A DNA stretch of 64,000 bases from Akkermansiaceae bacterium (GTDB taxonomy: Bacteria; Verrucomicrobiota; Verrucomicrobiia; Verrucomicrobiales; Akkermansiaceae). The notes below the pieces were generated by a model, which searched no databases, was not told the origin of the DNA, and saw only the letters and a list, made by a program, of their open reading frames with translations. Positions 7,476 through 15,517 of the stretch are shown one piece after another. The DNA lies in contig JAGYIT010000006.1 of NCBI GenBank assembly GCA_018402445.1, forward strand, positions 62,001 to 126,000, given 5' to 3'. A program made the position numbers and the translations under genes. Every line of letters begins with the position of its first letter. Position 1 is the first letter of the stretch.

Positions 7476-8048
7476 ATGAAAAAACTACTTCTGAAATCAT
7501 TCTCGGTCATCTCCTTTGGAGTATTGCTGCCGTTTGTCTCATCCACTCACGCCCAAGCCGATCTTCCACCCGGAATTCAAAAGAAGATCGAAGCAGCGGC
7601 AAATGACGAGAGTGATCAGGCTGGCTTCGCCAAGGTGGTAGCCGAGCTAGCGAAGGAAAATCCTGATAGCGTCGGTGATATCGTAAGGGCTGCGATCATG
7701 GCTTCAAAGGCTAACAAAGAACTCGTTGGATTGATCGTTCAAGCGGTTGGGGATGCGCTACCCGATAGCCTTTCGCTGATCGTAGACAATGCCATTGTGA
7801 CAGCCCCGGACGCGCTTGTGGAAATTAATAACGCGGGAAGAAAAGTCTCCAGCGCTGCGAAAGTAATGTTCCTACCAATCCGCAACCCTCTCGATTTCCC
7901 CGGAAAAGGCCCAGTAGGCCCGCAAGCTGGTGGCGACGGCGGAAATTCCATCTCCAAGCCTGGACTTCAAGTGGACGCGCCTCCCGTCCCACAGCCCGTC
8001 CCACAGCCCCCGCCTGTCACGACTCCTAACACGAATCCGCCGACCTAA
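7476..8048 (+). CDS. Secreted protein with proline-rich tail, first gene of the exopolysaccharide block
   Basis: A 190-residue protein of unrecognised family. It has a clear signal peptide (MKKLLLKSFSVISFGVLLPF...THAQA, cleavage near residue 28), an alpha-rich middle with small residues, and a low-complexity C-terminal tail with a VPQPVPQP duplication coded by a repeated 'cccacagcccgt' unit. It is followed after 47 bp by the beta-barrel gene and precedes the Wzc/Wza genes, so a periplasmic role in exopolysaccharide secretion is a contextual guess. It begins 40 bp after the tRNA-Gly CCA end, and its base composition is less GC-rich than most neighbours. Confidence 0.7.
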   Translation: MKKLLLKSFSVISFGVLLPFVSSTHAQADLPPGIQKKIEAAANDESDQAGFAKVVAELAKENPDSVGDIVRAAIMASKANKELVGLIVQAVGDALPDSLSLIVDNAIVTAPDALVEINNAGRKVSSAAKVMFLPIRNPLDFPGKGPVGPQAGGDGGNSISKPGLQVDAPPVPQPVPQPPPVTTPNTNPPT

Positions 8049-8095
8049 AAAATTCGTCAGATATTTCCCATCTCCCATTCGAATCTCACTCAAAA

Positions 8096-9328
8096 ATGAA
8101 AACAAAATTTCTCACTAGCGTGGCATTAATCGCCGCCACCGCCGCTTACGGTGGAGGGCTATACAATGTCCCCAATGACACGGAAGCCAGCATGCCCATT
8201 AAATGGACTGCGGGACTTGACGTAATTTGGGACGATAACACCACTCCTGGTGGTAATTTTGATGGCGACGAAACGCTTTCCGTGAATCCCTATGTGGGGT
8301 TCTCATTTGTCACTCTGACTCCACAGACCACGTTGGATGTTTATGCTCGCCTCGGAGTTATCTATTACCTTGATGAGCCCGCAGCACTCGGCTCCGATGA
8401 CACTTATGGGCAAGCCCGCGTCGGTGTTGATCTAACCCATCGCTTTAACGAGCGACTTCGCTTCACCACCCGAAACTTCTTGTCTTATGAGCTTGAGCCA
8501 GATTATTCTTACGGCTTCGCTTCAAACCGCCAAATGGGTGAATACCTCTACTGGCAAACGGACAATTCCGTTGGATATCGCTGGACACAGCGTTTCGCAA
8601 CCTACACCGGATTCCAACTTACCGACCTGTCTTACGACAATGTGGATAATGCTGACCGTTCCACATGGACGATTTACAACCAGTTCCGCTACCAGCATGG
8701 CCCTCGTTCGGTGCTGACTGCTTCTTATCGCTACTCCGAAACAGATGGGGATGGAGCAGCTTCTGACAGCACCAACCAATACTTGCTGGTTGGTATCGAG
8801 CATCGCTTCAGCCCGAATACTATCCTCATTGTAAACACTGGTGCTCAGCTCCGTGATATTCAGGGAGCCAATGGTGATGATTCCACAAATCCTTATCTTG
8901 AGCTAGCTCTCCGTTCTCAGATTAATACCCAGTTCGGCATCCGCGGTTTCATCCGATATGCTGTTGAGGACTATGATACGGTGGTCGGGCTGGATCCTAC
9001 AATTCCTACAATGTTGGCTGAATATGATGAGCGTCTTACCCTTCGACTCGGTGTTTCCGGCGAATACCAACTGTCGCCCTCTCTCTCCATTTTCGGCGGT
9101 GTCAATTTGATTACCACTTCCTATGAAAGTGGTAACCTCCTTAGCGGAGGTGGCGGCGCCCCTGATGCGGATGAAACCCTCATCAATGCTTACATCGGCG
9201 CATCCTTGAAACTAACCGATTACCTCTACGGCACTCTCACCTACAACCTCACCAATTCCGATTCGGATATTGCCAATCGCGACTACGACCGTAACCGCGT
9301 AAGCGTCGGTCTCCGTGCCGAGTTCTGA
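8096..9328 (+). CDS. Outer-membrane beta-barrel protein (exopolysaccharide-associated type)
   Basis: A 410-residue protein with a short signal peptide (MKTKFLTSVALIAATAAYG) and a body of alternating aromatic/hydrophobic strands (for example LTPQTTLDVYARLGVIYYL, RFTTRNFLSYELEPDY, SVLTASYRYSETDG). It ends in RVSVGLRAEF, the terminal-Phe pattern of outer-membrane barrels. It resembles the barrel proteins that accompany Wzc/Wza-type loci and may serve as the outer-membrane pore or docking protein. Codon use is more AT-rich than in flanking housekeeping genes. A terminator-like hairpin follows, yet the kinase gene on the same strand is only about 130 bp away. Confidence 0.75.
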   Translation: MKTKFLTSVALIAATAAYGGGLYNVPNDTEASMPIKWTAGLDVIWDDNTTPGGNFDGDETLSVNPYVGFSFVTLTPQTTLDVYARLGVIYYLDEPAALGSDDTYGQARVGVDLTHRFNERLRFTTRNFLSYELEPDYSYGFASNRQMGEYLYWQTDNSVGYRWTQRFATYTGFQLTDLSYDNVDNADRSTWTIYNQFRYQHGPRSVLTASYRYSETDGDGAASDSTNQYLLVGIEHRFSPNTILIVNTGAQLRDIQGANGDDSTNPYLELALRSQINTQFGIRGFIRYAVEDYDTVVGLDPTIPTMLAEYDERLTLRLGVSGEYQLSPSLSIFGGVNLITTSYESGNLLSGGGGAPDADETLINAYIGASLKLTDYLYGTLTYNLTNSDSDIANRDYDRNRVSVGLRAEF

Positions 9329-9381
9329 TTCGTTTCAGGGTGTTCGACTGGCGGTTCGTCCAACCTCTCATCCCCTGTCAA

Positions 9382-9418
9382 GGCTCCCGCGGTGATATCC
9401 ATTGCGGGAGTCTTTTTC
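9382..9418 (+). terminator. Rho-independent terminator after the beta-barrel gene
   Basis: GGCTCCCGC pairs with GCGGGAGTC (one wobble) around a 14-nt loop and is followed by a T-rich run (ctttttctt). It may separate high expression of the secreted/barrel genes from the downstream kinase. Confidence 0.75.
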
Positions 9419-9460
9419 TTACCCTAACTTACTCACCAAGTATCTATCGTTCCTTTCCAT

Positions 9461-11620
9461 ATGAATCCTTCCCTGCAACAGAATGAAGCATCTCTCCACG
9501 CAGTTGATTACTGGCAAGTTGTCAAAAATCGCTACGGTGTGATCCTTTTGACGCTGCTCCTAGTTTTCATGACCGCTTCCGTCATCACTTACGTGATGCC
9601 CAAAAAATATGAAAGCTACGCAACCATCGAGGTGAAGCCCCGCGAGCGGACGATTGAGGCGATTACAGGGCAGATGCGCACGAACGGGCAATCCATGACT
9701 CCTCAGTTTTTTGGGACGGAGTTTGAAAAAATCAAAAGCCGCAACTCCCTCGCGCGTGTCATCGACAGCCTGGATTTAGTCAACAAGTGGGGAATGGATC
9801 GGGAGGCAGTCCTGAGGATTTTGAAGGGCATCGTAAACACGCAGAACATCCGCGGCACCGATTTGATCTCAATCAGAGTCAGACATACGAGCAAGGAGGA
9901 TGCCCGCGACATCACCGCCGAGGTCGCTCGCGCCTACAAAGAATATCGAACCGATCTGGAAGGAAAAACGATCGAAAAGGGTATCAACGAGCTGCGCAAA
10001 GCGGTTCGCGAGCAGGAGGATAAAGTGGAGGATCGACGCAAGAATCTGACCACCATCAGCCGAACCAAGAATATCATTTACCACGGAGACCGTGAAATGA
10101 TGAGCCGAGGTGGATTGGACGAGGATTCGGAGGCGAATTTTGCGCTGAACATGTACAGCGAGTTGGAGAGCCAGAAAATGCAGCTTGAATCTCAAATTCA
10201 GAGCCTCCTCAAATACGACAGCGAAGCGCTGCTGATCTATGCTTCCGGTTTGGATTTGCCTGATAACATCATAAAAAGCCTTTATCCACAATACCTCGCT
10301 CTCAAGAGAGAGATCGAAGGACTAAGGGCAAGTGGACTGGGCGACCGCCATCCCACCATTGTCTCAAACACGCGGATTATGGATCAGATGAAAGGCCAAC
10401 TTGACGAAGGGGTCGTCAACCTCCGCATTCGTCTACAGGGTCAGCTGGATATGGCACAAGAGCGTCTGGCGAAGGCCGAAGAAAAGAAGACGGAAACCAA
10501 AAGAACAGCCTTGGAGCGCAGCATCGACACCACCGACTACGTGGACGCCAAGCGTGATTTCGAGACGGATCTTGCGCTTTTCGAAAACATGAAACTCAAA
10601 TTGATTACCGAAGAAATCGCCGGAGATCTTCCGAACGAGACAATCGTTGTTCACGAGGATCCGGTCATTTCGGACAATCCTGTAAGCCCGAACGTTACGC
10701 TCAACCTCGTGCTGGGAGCCGTCGTCGGCCTTGTTTTCGGTGTGGGCATCGCGTTTTTCCTCGAATACCTAGATACATCCGTAAAGAGCTTGGAAGATGT
10801 GGAGCATTACCTCCAGGTGCCCGTTCTCGCTGTGATTCCGAAAGACGTCGGGATTCTCCACAAGCAGAACGGCGTGAGTCCGGACGCAGAAGCCTACCGG
10901 ATTCTCAGGACAAATATCGAATTCAACCGGAAAAATCCTGAGGACAACGCCATTACAGTGGTTTCTGGAGGAGCCGGTGAAGGTAAATCGACAACCCTCG
11001 TCAACCTTGCCTACATCTGTGCGCAAGGCGGTTATACCACCCTTATGATCGACGCTGACTTACGCCGGCCAAGGTTGCACACGTTCTTCGATATCAACAA
11101 CTCTGTCGGACTTACAAACTTCCTGACGACGGAACTGATGCTTGAGGATGTGATTTTACAGACTCCGGTGGACAATCTTTACTTCATGCCATCCGGTATC
11201 CTTCCCGCTGACGCGGCGGGCATACTCAATTCTCGCCGCATGTCGGAACTGATCCAGGACGTGAAGCAGCGATTCGACCTTGTGCTTGTCGATAGCCCTC
11301 CCATCCTTGGCGTCAGCGACGCGTCCGTTCTCGCCAGCGAGGTGGATCTCACCATGATCGTAGTGCAGCACCGGAAGCTTCCGAGAAACATGCTTATACG
11401 TGTAAAGCAAGCGGTCGAAAATGTCGGCGGCCAAGTGATAGGAGTGGTGCTGAACAACGTGGATGTTCGCAGTGATAGCCAGTATCAGTACTACACCAGC
11501 TACTACACCTACTACGCACCTGCGGAGTCCCAGATCGGGCCGCCGGTCGGAACCAGCGCGAAAAAAGCGCAGCAAACGGTTGCAGCTACCTCCGACACCA
11601 AAGAAAACGACTTGTATTGA
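9461..11620 (+). CDS. Polysaccharide co-polymerase / tyrosine autokinase (Wzc/CpsD-type)
   Basis: A 719-residue inner-membrane protein combining a Wzz-like chain-length domain with a bacterial tyrosine kinase. The order is a cytoplasmic N-terminus, a first membrane segment (YGVILLTLLLVFMTASVITYV), a long periplasmic helical/coiled-coil region, a GNVR-like segment, a second membrane segment (LNLVLGAVVGLVFGVGIAFFL, about residue 410), then the kinase. The kinase has Walker A GGAGEGKSTT (about 505), Walker A' MIDADLRRPR (about 529) and Walker B LVLVDSPP (about 607). A C-terminal tyrosine cluster (QYQYYTSYYTYY, about 674-686) is the expected autophosphorylation tail. The next gene encodes a Wza-like protein. 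No glycosyltransferases or polymerase are in the window. Confidence 0.92.
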   Translation: MNPSLQQNEASLHAVDYWQVVKNRYGVILLTLLLVFMTASVITYVMPKKYESYATIEVKPRERTIEAITGQMRTNGQSMTPQFFGTEFEKIKSRNSLARVIDSLDLVNKWGMDREAVLRILKGIVNTQNIRGTDLISIRVRHTSKEDARDITAEVARAYKEYRTDLEGKTIEKGINELRKAVREQEDKVEDRRKNLTTISRTKNIIYHGDREMMSRGGLDEDSEANFALNMYSELESQKMQLESQIQSLLKYDSEALLIYASGLDLPDNIIKSLYPQYLALKREIEGLRASGLGDRHPTIVSNTRIMDQMKGQLDEGVVNLRIRLQGQLDMAQERLAKAEEKKTETKRTALERSIDTTDYVDAKRDFETDLALFENMKLKLITEEIAGDLPNETIVVHEDPVISDNPVSPNVTLNLVLGAVVGLVFGVGIAFFLEYLDTSVKSLEDVEHYLQVPVLAVIPKDVGILHKQNGVSPDAEAYRILRTNIEFNRKNPEDNAITVVSGGAGEGKSTTLVNLAYICAQGGYTTLMIDADLRRPRLHTFFDINNSVGLTNFLTTELMLEDVILQTPVDNLYFMPSGILPADAAGILNSRRMSELIQDVKQRFDLVLVDSPPILGVSDASVLASEVDLTMIVVQHRKLPRNMLIRVKQAVENVGGQVIGVVLNNVDVRSDSQYQYYTSYYTYYAPAESQIGPPVGTSAKKAQQTVAATSDTKENDLY

Positions 11621-11696
11621 AGAATGCTCCGGCTAAAATACAAAGTAAATACTACCGCTCGATCTGCCACCCTCAAACCAGAAACCCCCTAAATCG

Positions 11697-12272
11697 ATGA
11701 ATTACATTTCCCTGAAATCAATCGCCATTTGCCTCACGGTTGCATTTAGTCTCCTATCTCCGGCGCTTTCCCAAATTGAGGCGGGTAGCTCCGTCCAGAT
11801 CACCATCATGGGTGTCCCCGGCGAGGAAAAATCCAAAATTGATGCCATCTATCCTGTTTCGGACAGCGGAACCGTCAACATGCCGTTCATTGGTAACGTG
11901 CGCGCGGCGGGTCTAAGGCCCGAAACTTTGGCAGCATCCATCCAAAACGCCTACAAAGCCGCTCAGATTTACAATGATCCCACAATCCAAGTCATCTCCA
12001 CCCGTGAGGGAGCAGGTGTCAGGGAGCAGGTGGTTCACGTCGGTGGACAGGTTCGCAGGACTGGCCCTGTGGCTTTCCAGAAAAACCTGACCATTTACCA
12101 GGCCGTGCAAGCAGCCGGCGGTGCCACCGAGTTCGGCAGCCTGAGGCGCGTCAAGCTTTACCGCTCCGGCAAGACGGTGACGTATGACCTTACAAACGCC
12201 CAGTTCATGCGAGTCCCCCTTCAGCCCGATGATACCCTTGAGGTTCCCCAGAAGGACTGGCTTGGGCGGTGA
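11697..12272 (+). CDS. Polysaccharide biosynthesis/export protein (Wza-like, SLBB domain)
   Basis: A 191-residue exported protein with a signal peptide (about residues 1-26, ending LLSPALSQ), a Poly_export domain (IEAGSSVQITIMGVPGEEK...DSGTVNMPFIGNVRAAGL), and a single SLBB domain (VHVGGQVRRTGPVAFQKNLT...VQAAGGATEFGS). It is short relative to E. coli Wza, which has more SLBB repeats and a C-terminal outer-membrane helix; no lipobox is seen. It lies 76 bp after the Wzc-type kinase, so the pair likely forms the trans-envelope export channel, possibly with the upstream beta-barrel providing the outer-membrane passage. Confidence 0.9.
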   Translation: MNYISLKSIAICLTVAFSLLSPALSQIEAGSSVQITIMGVPGEEKSKIDAIYPVSDSGTVNMPFIGNVRAAGLRPETLAASIQNAYKAAQIYNDPTIQVISTREGAGVREQVVHVGGQVRRTGPVAFQKNLTIYQAVQAAGGATEFGSLRRVKLYRSGKTVTYDLTNAQFMRVPLQPDDTLEVPQKDWLGR

Positions 12273-12305
12273 CCGATGGCTCATTCCGGGTAACCGGCCA
12301 ACGCC

Positions 12306-12986
12306 ATGACTCGAATGATCTACTGGCCGCTTCCGCTTTTAATGGCGGTGTGCAGCCTGTTCGCAAGCGAACCTCTTCCCGAACAATTGATACGGGGCAT
12401 CGCCTCTGAGGATTTCACCGACCGGGAGGCCGCGCAGGCGCAACTTCTTGAATGGTCGTTGAAAAACCCCAAGTCGGCTGTTTCGGCCTTGCTTGGTCTT
12501 TCCGACAACGATGAGGATCCCGAAGTCCGGAAGCGCTGCCTCCTGGTACTCAGGGAGCTGGCCGATGCGGATTACCTATCAGACGGGCAAGGCTATATCG
12601 GTATCCTTATGCAGGAGGAGATGCTTGAACCCGGTGAGGAAAATAAAGCACCGATGGGAATCAGGGTGCTTGACGTGATGCCGGGCACGCCGGCTGAGGA
12701 AGCGGATCTCCGTGCGGGGGACATCATCATCGCGCTTGACGGGGAGGGCTGGAAGGGGATCGGTGCCGTGTCGGTGTTCGGCGAGACCATCGCCGCAAAG
12801 AAACCCCTCGAGAAGATCAAGCTTACGGTCAGTCGCGGAGGTGCCGATCCTCTCGACATTGCTTTGAAGCTCGGTAAAAGGCCGATCGCCGATCTTCGCG
12901 GGGCAGGTGGCGATCTGCGGCAGCTTGCGGAGCTTGCGAAAGAGCGCCATTTCAAGGAGTGGCTTCGCAAGCAGAGGGCGAAATAA
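12306..12986 (+). CDS. Exported PDZ-domain protein with N-terminal HEAT-like helices
   Basis: A 226-residue protein with a signal peptide (YWPLPLLMAVCSLFAS), an alpha-helical segment resembling a HEAT repeat (DREAAQAQLLEW...DPEVRKRCLLVLRELAD), and a PDZ domain (about residues 100-195) with the carboxylate-binding-type sequence GYIGILM and PGTPAEEADLRAGDIIIALDGE. There is no protease catalytic domain. It follows the Wza-like gene by 33 bp and probably belongs to the same transcript. Function is unknown; a periplasmic scaffold is an inference. Confidence 0.75.
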   Translation: MTRMIYWPLPLLMAVCSLFASEPLPEQLIRGIASEDFTDREAAQAQLLEWSLKNPKSAVSALLGLSDNDEDPEVRKRCLLVLRELADADYLSDGQGYIGILMQEEMLEPGEENKAPMGIRVLDVMPGTPAEEADLRAGDIIIALDGEGWKGIGAVSVFGETIAAKKPLEKIKLTVSRGGADPLDIALKLGKRPIADLRGAGGDLRQLAELAKERHFKEWLRKQRAK

Positions 12987-13210
12987 TGTAAGCGGGGTCT
13001 GTAGCGCCTTGCGTCGGTTGTTGCTCCAGGAATGGATGGAATGGATATCCCGCAAGATTACGGCTGCCGCCGAGACCACGGCGAGATCTCATCGGGGCAG
13101 CGTTTCCTTCGCTTGCGAAGATGCGGAGCGGGTCGTTCCTTGCACGTCCTGCGGCGGGGCACCGCAGCTACTTGCTTGGATGCTGGGAGAACGGAGATCG
13201 CCTTCACTCC
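12987..13210. other. Gene-free spacer between convergent genes
   Basis: The 224 bases between the PDZ gene and ispF show no convincing gene. A small CTTCGC-tt-GCGAAG hairpin occurs near 13107-13120; no T-rich terminator is obvious. Confidence 0.4.
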
Positions 13211-13684
13211 TCAGGATTTCGTGGCGACCATGGCGACGGCCATCGCCGCGATACCTTCCTTGCGACCGATGAAGCCCATGGTCTCGTTGGTGGTGGCCTT
13301 GATGCCGACCCGCTGCGGCGGGATGCCGAGCGCCTCGCCGATGTTGTTTTGCATCGCCTCCCGGTGGGGCAGAACCTTCGGGGCCTCGGCGATGAGGGTG
13401 GAGTCGATATTTACAAGCGATAGGTTTTCCGCCGCCAAAAGCTCCCGGCATTTCTCCAGGATTTTCAGCGAGGAGATGTCCTTGCAGGCCGGGTCACCGG
13501 GCGGGAAATAGTGGCCGATGTCGGCTTTACCCATTGCTCCGAGCACCGCATCCGCGATGGCGTGGCAGAGGACATCCGCATCGGAATGCCCGTCGAGCCC
13601 ATGGCTGTGGGGGATCTTCACGCCGCCAAGGATCAGCGGGCGGCCTTCCGTAAAACGGTGCACATCATATCCAATTCCGATCAT
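13211..13684 (-). CDS. ispF: 2-C-methyl-D-erythritol 2,4-cyclodiphosphate synthase
   Basis: Converts CDP-ME 2-phosphate to MEcPP in the MEP pathway of isoprenoid synthesis. The 157-residue product begins IGIGYDVHRF and carries the IspF metal-binding DVH plus the signature HSDADVLCHAIADAVLGA, followed by DIGHYFPPGD. The C-terminal KATTNETMGFIGRKEGI is also typical. Length is standard and the protein appears complete. It is the last of three minus-strand genes with the IMPase-family and RsuA-type genes, about 40 bp after the former, so co-transcription is likely although the functions are unrelated. Confidence 0.95.
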   Translation of the reverse strand: MIGIGYDVHRFTEGRPLILGGVKIPHSHGLDGHSDADVLCHAIADAVLGAMGKADIGHYFPPGDPACKDISSLKILEKCRELLAAENLSLVNIDSTLIAEAPKVLPHREAMQNNIGEALGIPPQRVGIKATTNETMGFIGRKEGIAAMAVAMVATKS

Positions 13685-13724
13685 TTTATTTTCCTTGTGT
13701 CTTAAAGTCTTGTGAGCATGCGTC

Positions 13725-14477
13725 TCAAAGAATTTCCTCGATGGGGATTTTTCCGTTGCTGGCGACGATGGCCCAGGAGTCCGCCTTGCCGGGCTTTTGC
13801 GTGAGCGTGACCTTTCCGCCCGCCGCCTCGACGAGGAGCTGCCCGGCGGCGATGTCCCAGAGTGAGATGGTGGATTCGACGTAGGCGTCGAGCCGTCCGC
13901 TGGCGATATAGGCCATGCCGAGCGCGGCGGAGCCCATCATCCGCATCTTGCGGGCGCGCAGCGAGGCCTTGTGGAAACGGGCGATTCCGGTGTTGAGCGC
14001 CTCGGTGTCCTTGCCGCAGCCGACGAAGAGGATGGACTCCTCAAGCTGCGTCCGCGGGCTGACCGAGATCGGCACGCCGTCGAGCATGGGCGCGCCGCCT
14101 TTTTCCACCGTCCATGTCTCGCCGACCATCGGATCGTGGATCACGCCGCAGACGATCTCGCCATCCACACGGAGGGCGATAGAGACGCAGAAATGGGGGA
14201 TGCCGTAGAAGAAATTCACGGTGCCATCGATGGGATCGACGATCCACTGGCGCGAGGAATCGGGGTTTCCCGCGATGCCTTCCTCGCCGTAGAGCGCGTC
14301 GCCGGGGCGGGCGGTGAGGAGGATTTCTGTGATGAGATCCTGGGATTCCTTGTCGAGCGCGAGCTTGATGTCGTGGTGCCGCGCCTCATCCACCACCAGC
14401 GATTTTCCGAAGTGCGCGCGCAGGAGTTTTCCCGCAGAGAGGGCGGCTTCGGTGGCGAGAGACAAGTCATCTTTCAT
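13725..14477 (-). CDS. Inositol monophosphatase family protein
   Basis: A 250-residue Mg2+-dependent phosphatase of the IMPase/SuhB fold. Metal-site motifs are YGEEGIAG (Glu), WIVDPIDGTVNFFYGIPHF (the DPxDGT motif) and the C-terminal WDIAAGQLLVEAAGG. Possible substrates include inositol phosphates, histidinol phosphate or 3'-phosphoadenosine 5'-phosphate; sequence alone does not decide. Length is normal. It starts 9 bp after the end of the RsuA-type gene, indicating tight coupling in a minus-strand operon leading into ispF. Confidence 0.9.
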   Translation of the reverse strand: MKDDLSLATEAALSAGKLLRAHFGKSLVVDEARHHDIKLALDKESQDLITEILLTARPGDALYGEEGIAGNPDSSRQWIVDPIDGTVNFFYGIPHFCVSIALRVDGEIVCGVIHDPMVGETWTVEKGGAPMLDGVPISVSPRTQLEESILFVGCGKDTEALNTGIARFHKASLRARKMRMMGSAALGMAYIASGRLDAYVESTISLWDIAAGQLLVEAAGGKVTLTQKPGKADSWAIVASNGKIPIEEIL

Positions 14478-14486
14478 ACTTTGTGG

Positions 14487-15227
14487 CTAGTCCCCGCAGG
14501 CGGCGAGGTCAAGGGCGGCGACATCCTTCGCGAAAATCGCCGCTTTTTCCTCCTCGGAAACCACGCGCCACTCGCCCTCCGCGAGTTCCCCGGGAAGTTT
14601 CAGGCCACCGATGGAGATTCGTTTCAGGGAAACGACGTGGTTTCCGACCGCGGCGAACATGCGGCGCACCTGATGGTAACGGCCCTCATGCAGGGTCACC
14701 AGCGCTTCCTTTTCGCTGAGCGCCTGGAAGCCGGCGGGGAGCAGGGGTTTGGTCTCGCTTTCGAGGAGCAGCTCGCCGGAGCCGAACAGCTCGCCCTCGT
14801 CGCCGCGCAGGGGGCGGGCGAGGATGGCATGATACACTTTCAGGCAGCCGGATTTCGGGTGGATCACCTGGTGGAGGAATTTCCCGTCATCGGTCATCAG
14901 CAGCAGGCCGGTGGTGTCCTTGTCAAGGCGGCCGACGGGGTTGAGGCCGGGGTTGCGTTTGGAAAAGCGCGGCGGGAGGAGGTCGTAGATCGTCTCGCCG
15001 GGATCGTCGGTGCTGCATGTGAAACCATCGGGCTTGTTCATCACGATCACCAGCGGGGCGGTGGGATCAAGCACCTCGCCGAGCACCCTGACGTGATCCG
15101 CGCCAGGGAAATCCTTGGCTCCCAGAATCTTTCCATCGGCGTCAGTGACCGCGCCGCTTTTGATCAGTTTTTCCGCCTCTTTCCTCGATCCGTAACCGAG
15201 ATTCGCCAATAATTTCACAAGCTTCAT
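14487..15227 (-). CDS. RsuA/RluB/E/F-family pseudouridine synthase
   Basis: A 246-residue rRNA-modifying enzyme. The N-terminus is an S4 RNA-binding domain (KLVKLLANLGYGSRKEAEKLIKSG), followed by the catalytic domain with VGRLDKDTTGLLLMTDDG containing the active-site Asp, and the C-terminal EGRYHQVRRMFAAVGNHVVSLKR typical of the RsuA subfamily. This is the second pseudouridine synthase in the window, the RluA-type being at 5.7 kb. It is the first gene of the minus-strand RsuA/IMPase/ispF run. The modified base is not assignable from sequence. Confidence 0.9.
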   Translation of the reverse strand: MKLVKLLANLGYGSRKEAEKLIKSGAVTDADGKILGAKDFPGADHVRVLGEVLDPTAPLVIVMNKPDGFTCSTDDPGETIYDLLPPRFSKRNPGLNPVGRLDKDTTGLLLMTDDGKFLHQVIHPKSGCLKVYHAILARPLRGDEGELFGSGELLLESETKPLLPAGFQALSEKEALVTLHEGRYHQVRRMFAAVGNHVVSLKRISIGGLKLPGELAEGEWRVVSEEEKAAIFAKDVAALDLAACGD

Positions 15228-15278
15228 CCGGCGCGACGCTAGCAGACCGGGCCGGTTTGGTGATAGTTTTCTTTAGGC

Positions 15279-15502
15279 ATGTCCTCTCGAGGGGGCAAGC
15301 CTTTCGCCATGACTGCGGAAGGCGCAAGGGTCACGATACAGCCTTGAAATTCCGCAACGTCTGGATCCGCAAACTCAATCTCGACGCCGCCGTGAAACCC
15401 GAAGCGAAGGCTCCCGCGAAGCCGCAGAAAAAGGCTTCGCCAAAGCCCGTCGACCGCGACACGGTTTTCACTTTCGCCGAGCTGGAGAAGGCATATCCTT
15501 AG
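15279..15502 (+). pseudogene. Fragment resembling the C-terminus of a DUF1080-type protein, with a probable frameshift
   Basis: An ATG at 15279 begins MSSRGGKPFAMTAEGARVTI, which stops soon after. In the next frame the sequence continues LKFRNVWIRKLNLDAA and then a Lys/Pro/Ala-rich tail to a stop at 15502. Restoring one base near 15340 would join them as ARVTIQPLKFRNVWIRKL, resembling the last strands of DUF1080 (sugar-hydrolase-like) domains. No room exists upstream for the rest of such a domain, so this is probably a gene remnant; assignment is tentative. Confidence 0.35.
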
Positions 15503-15517
15503 CCCACACAAGATCCG

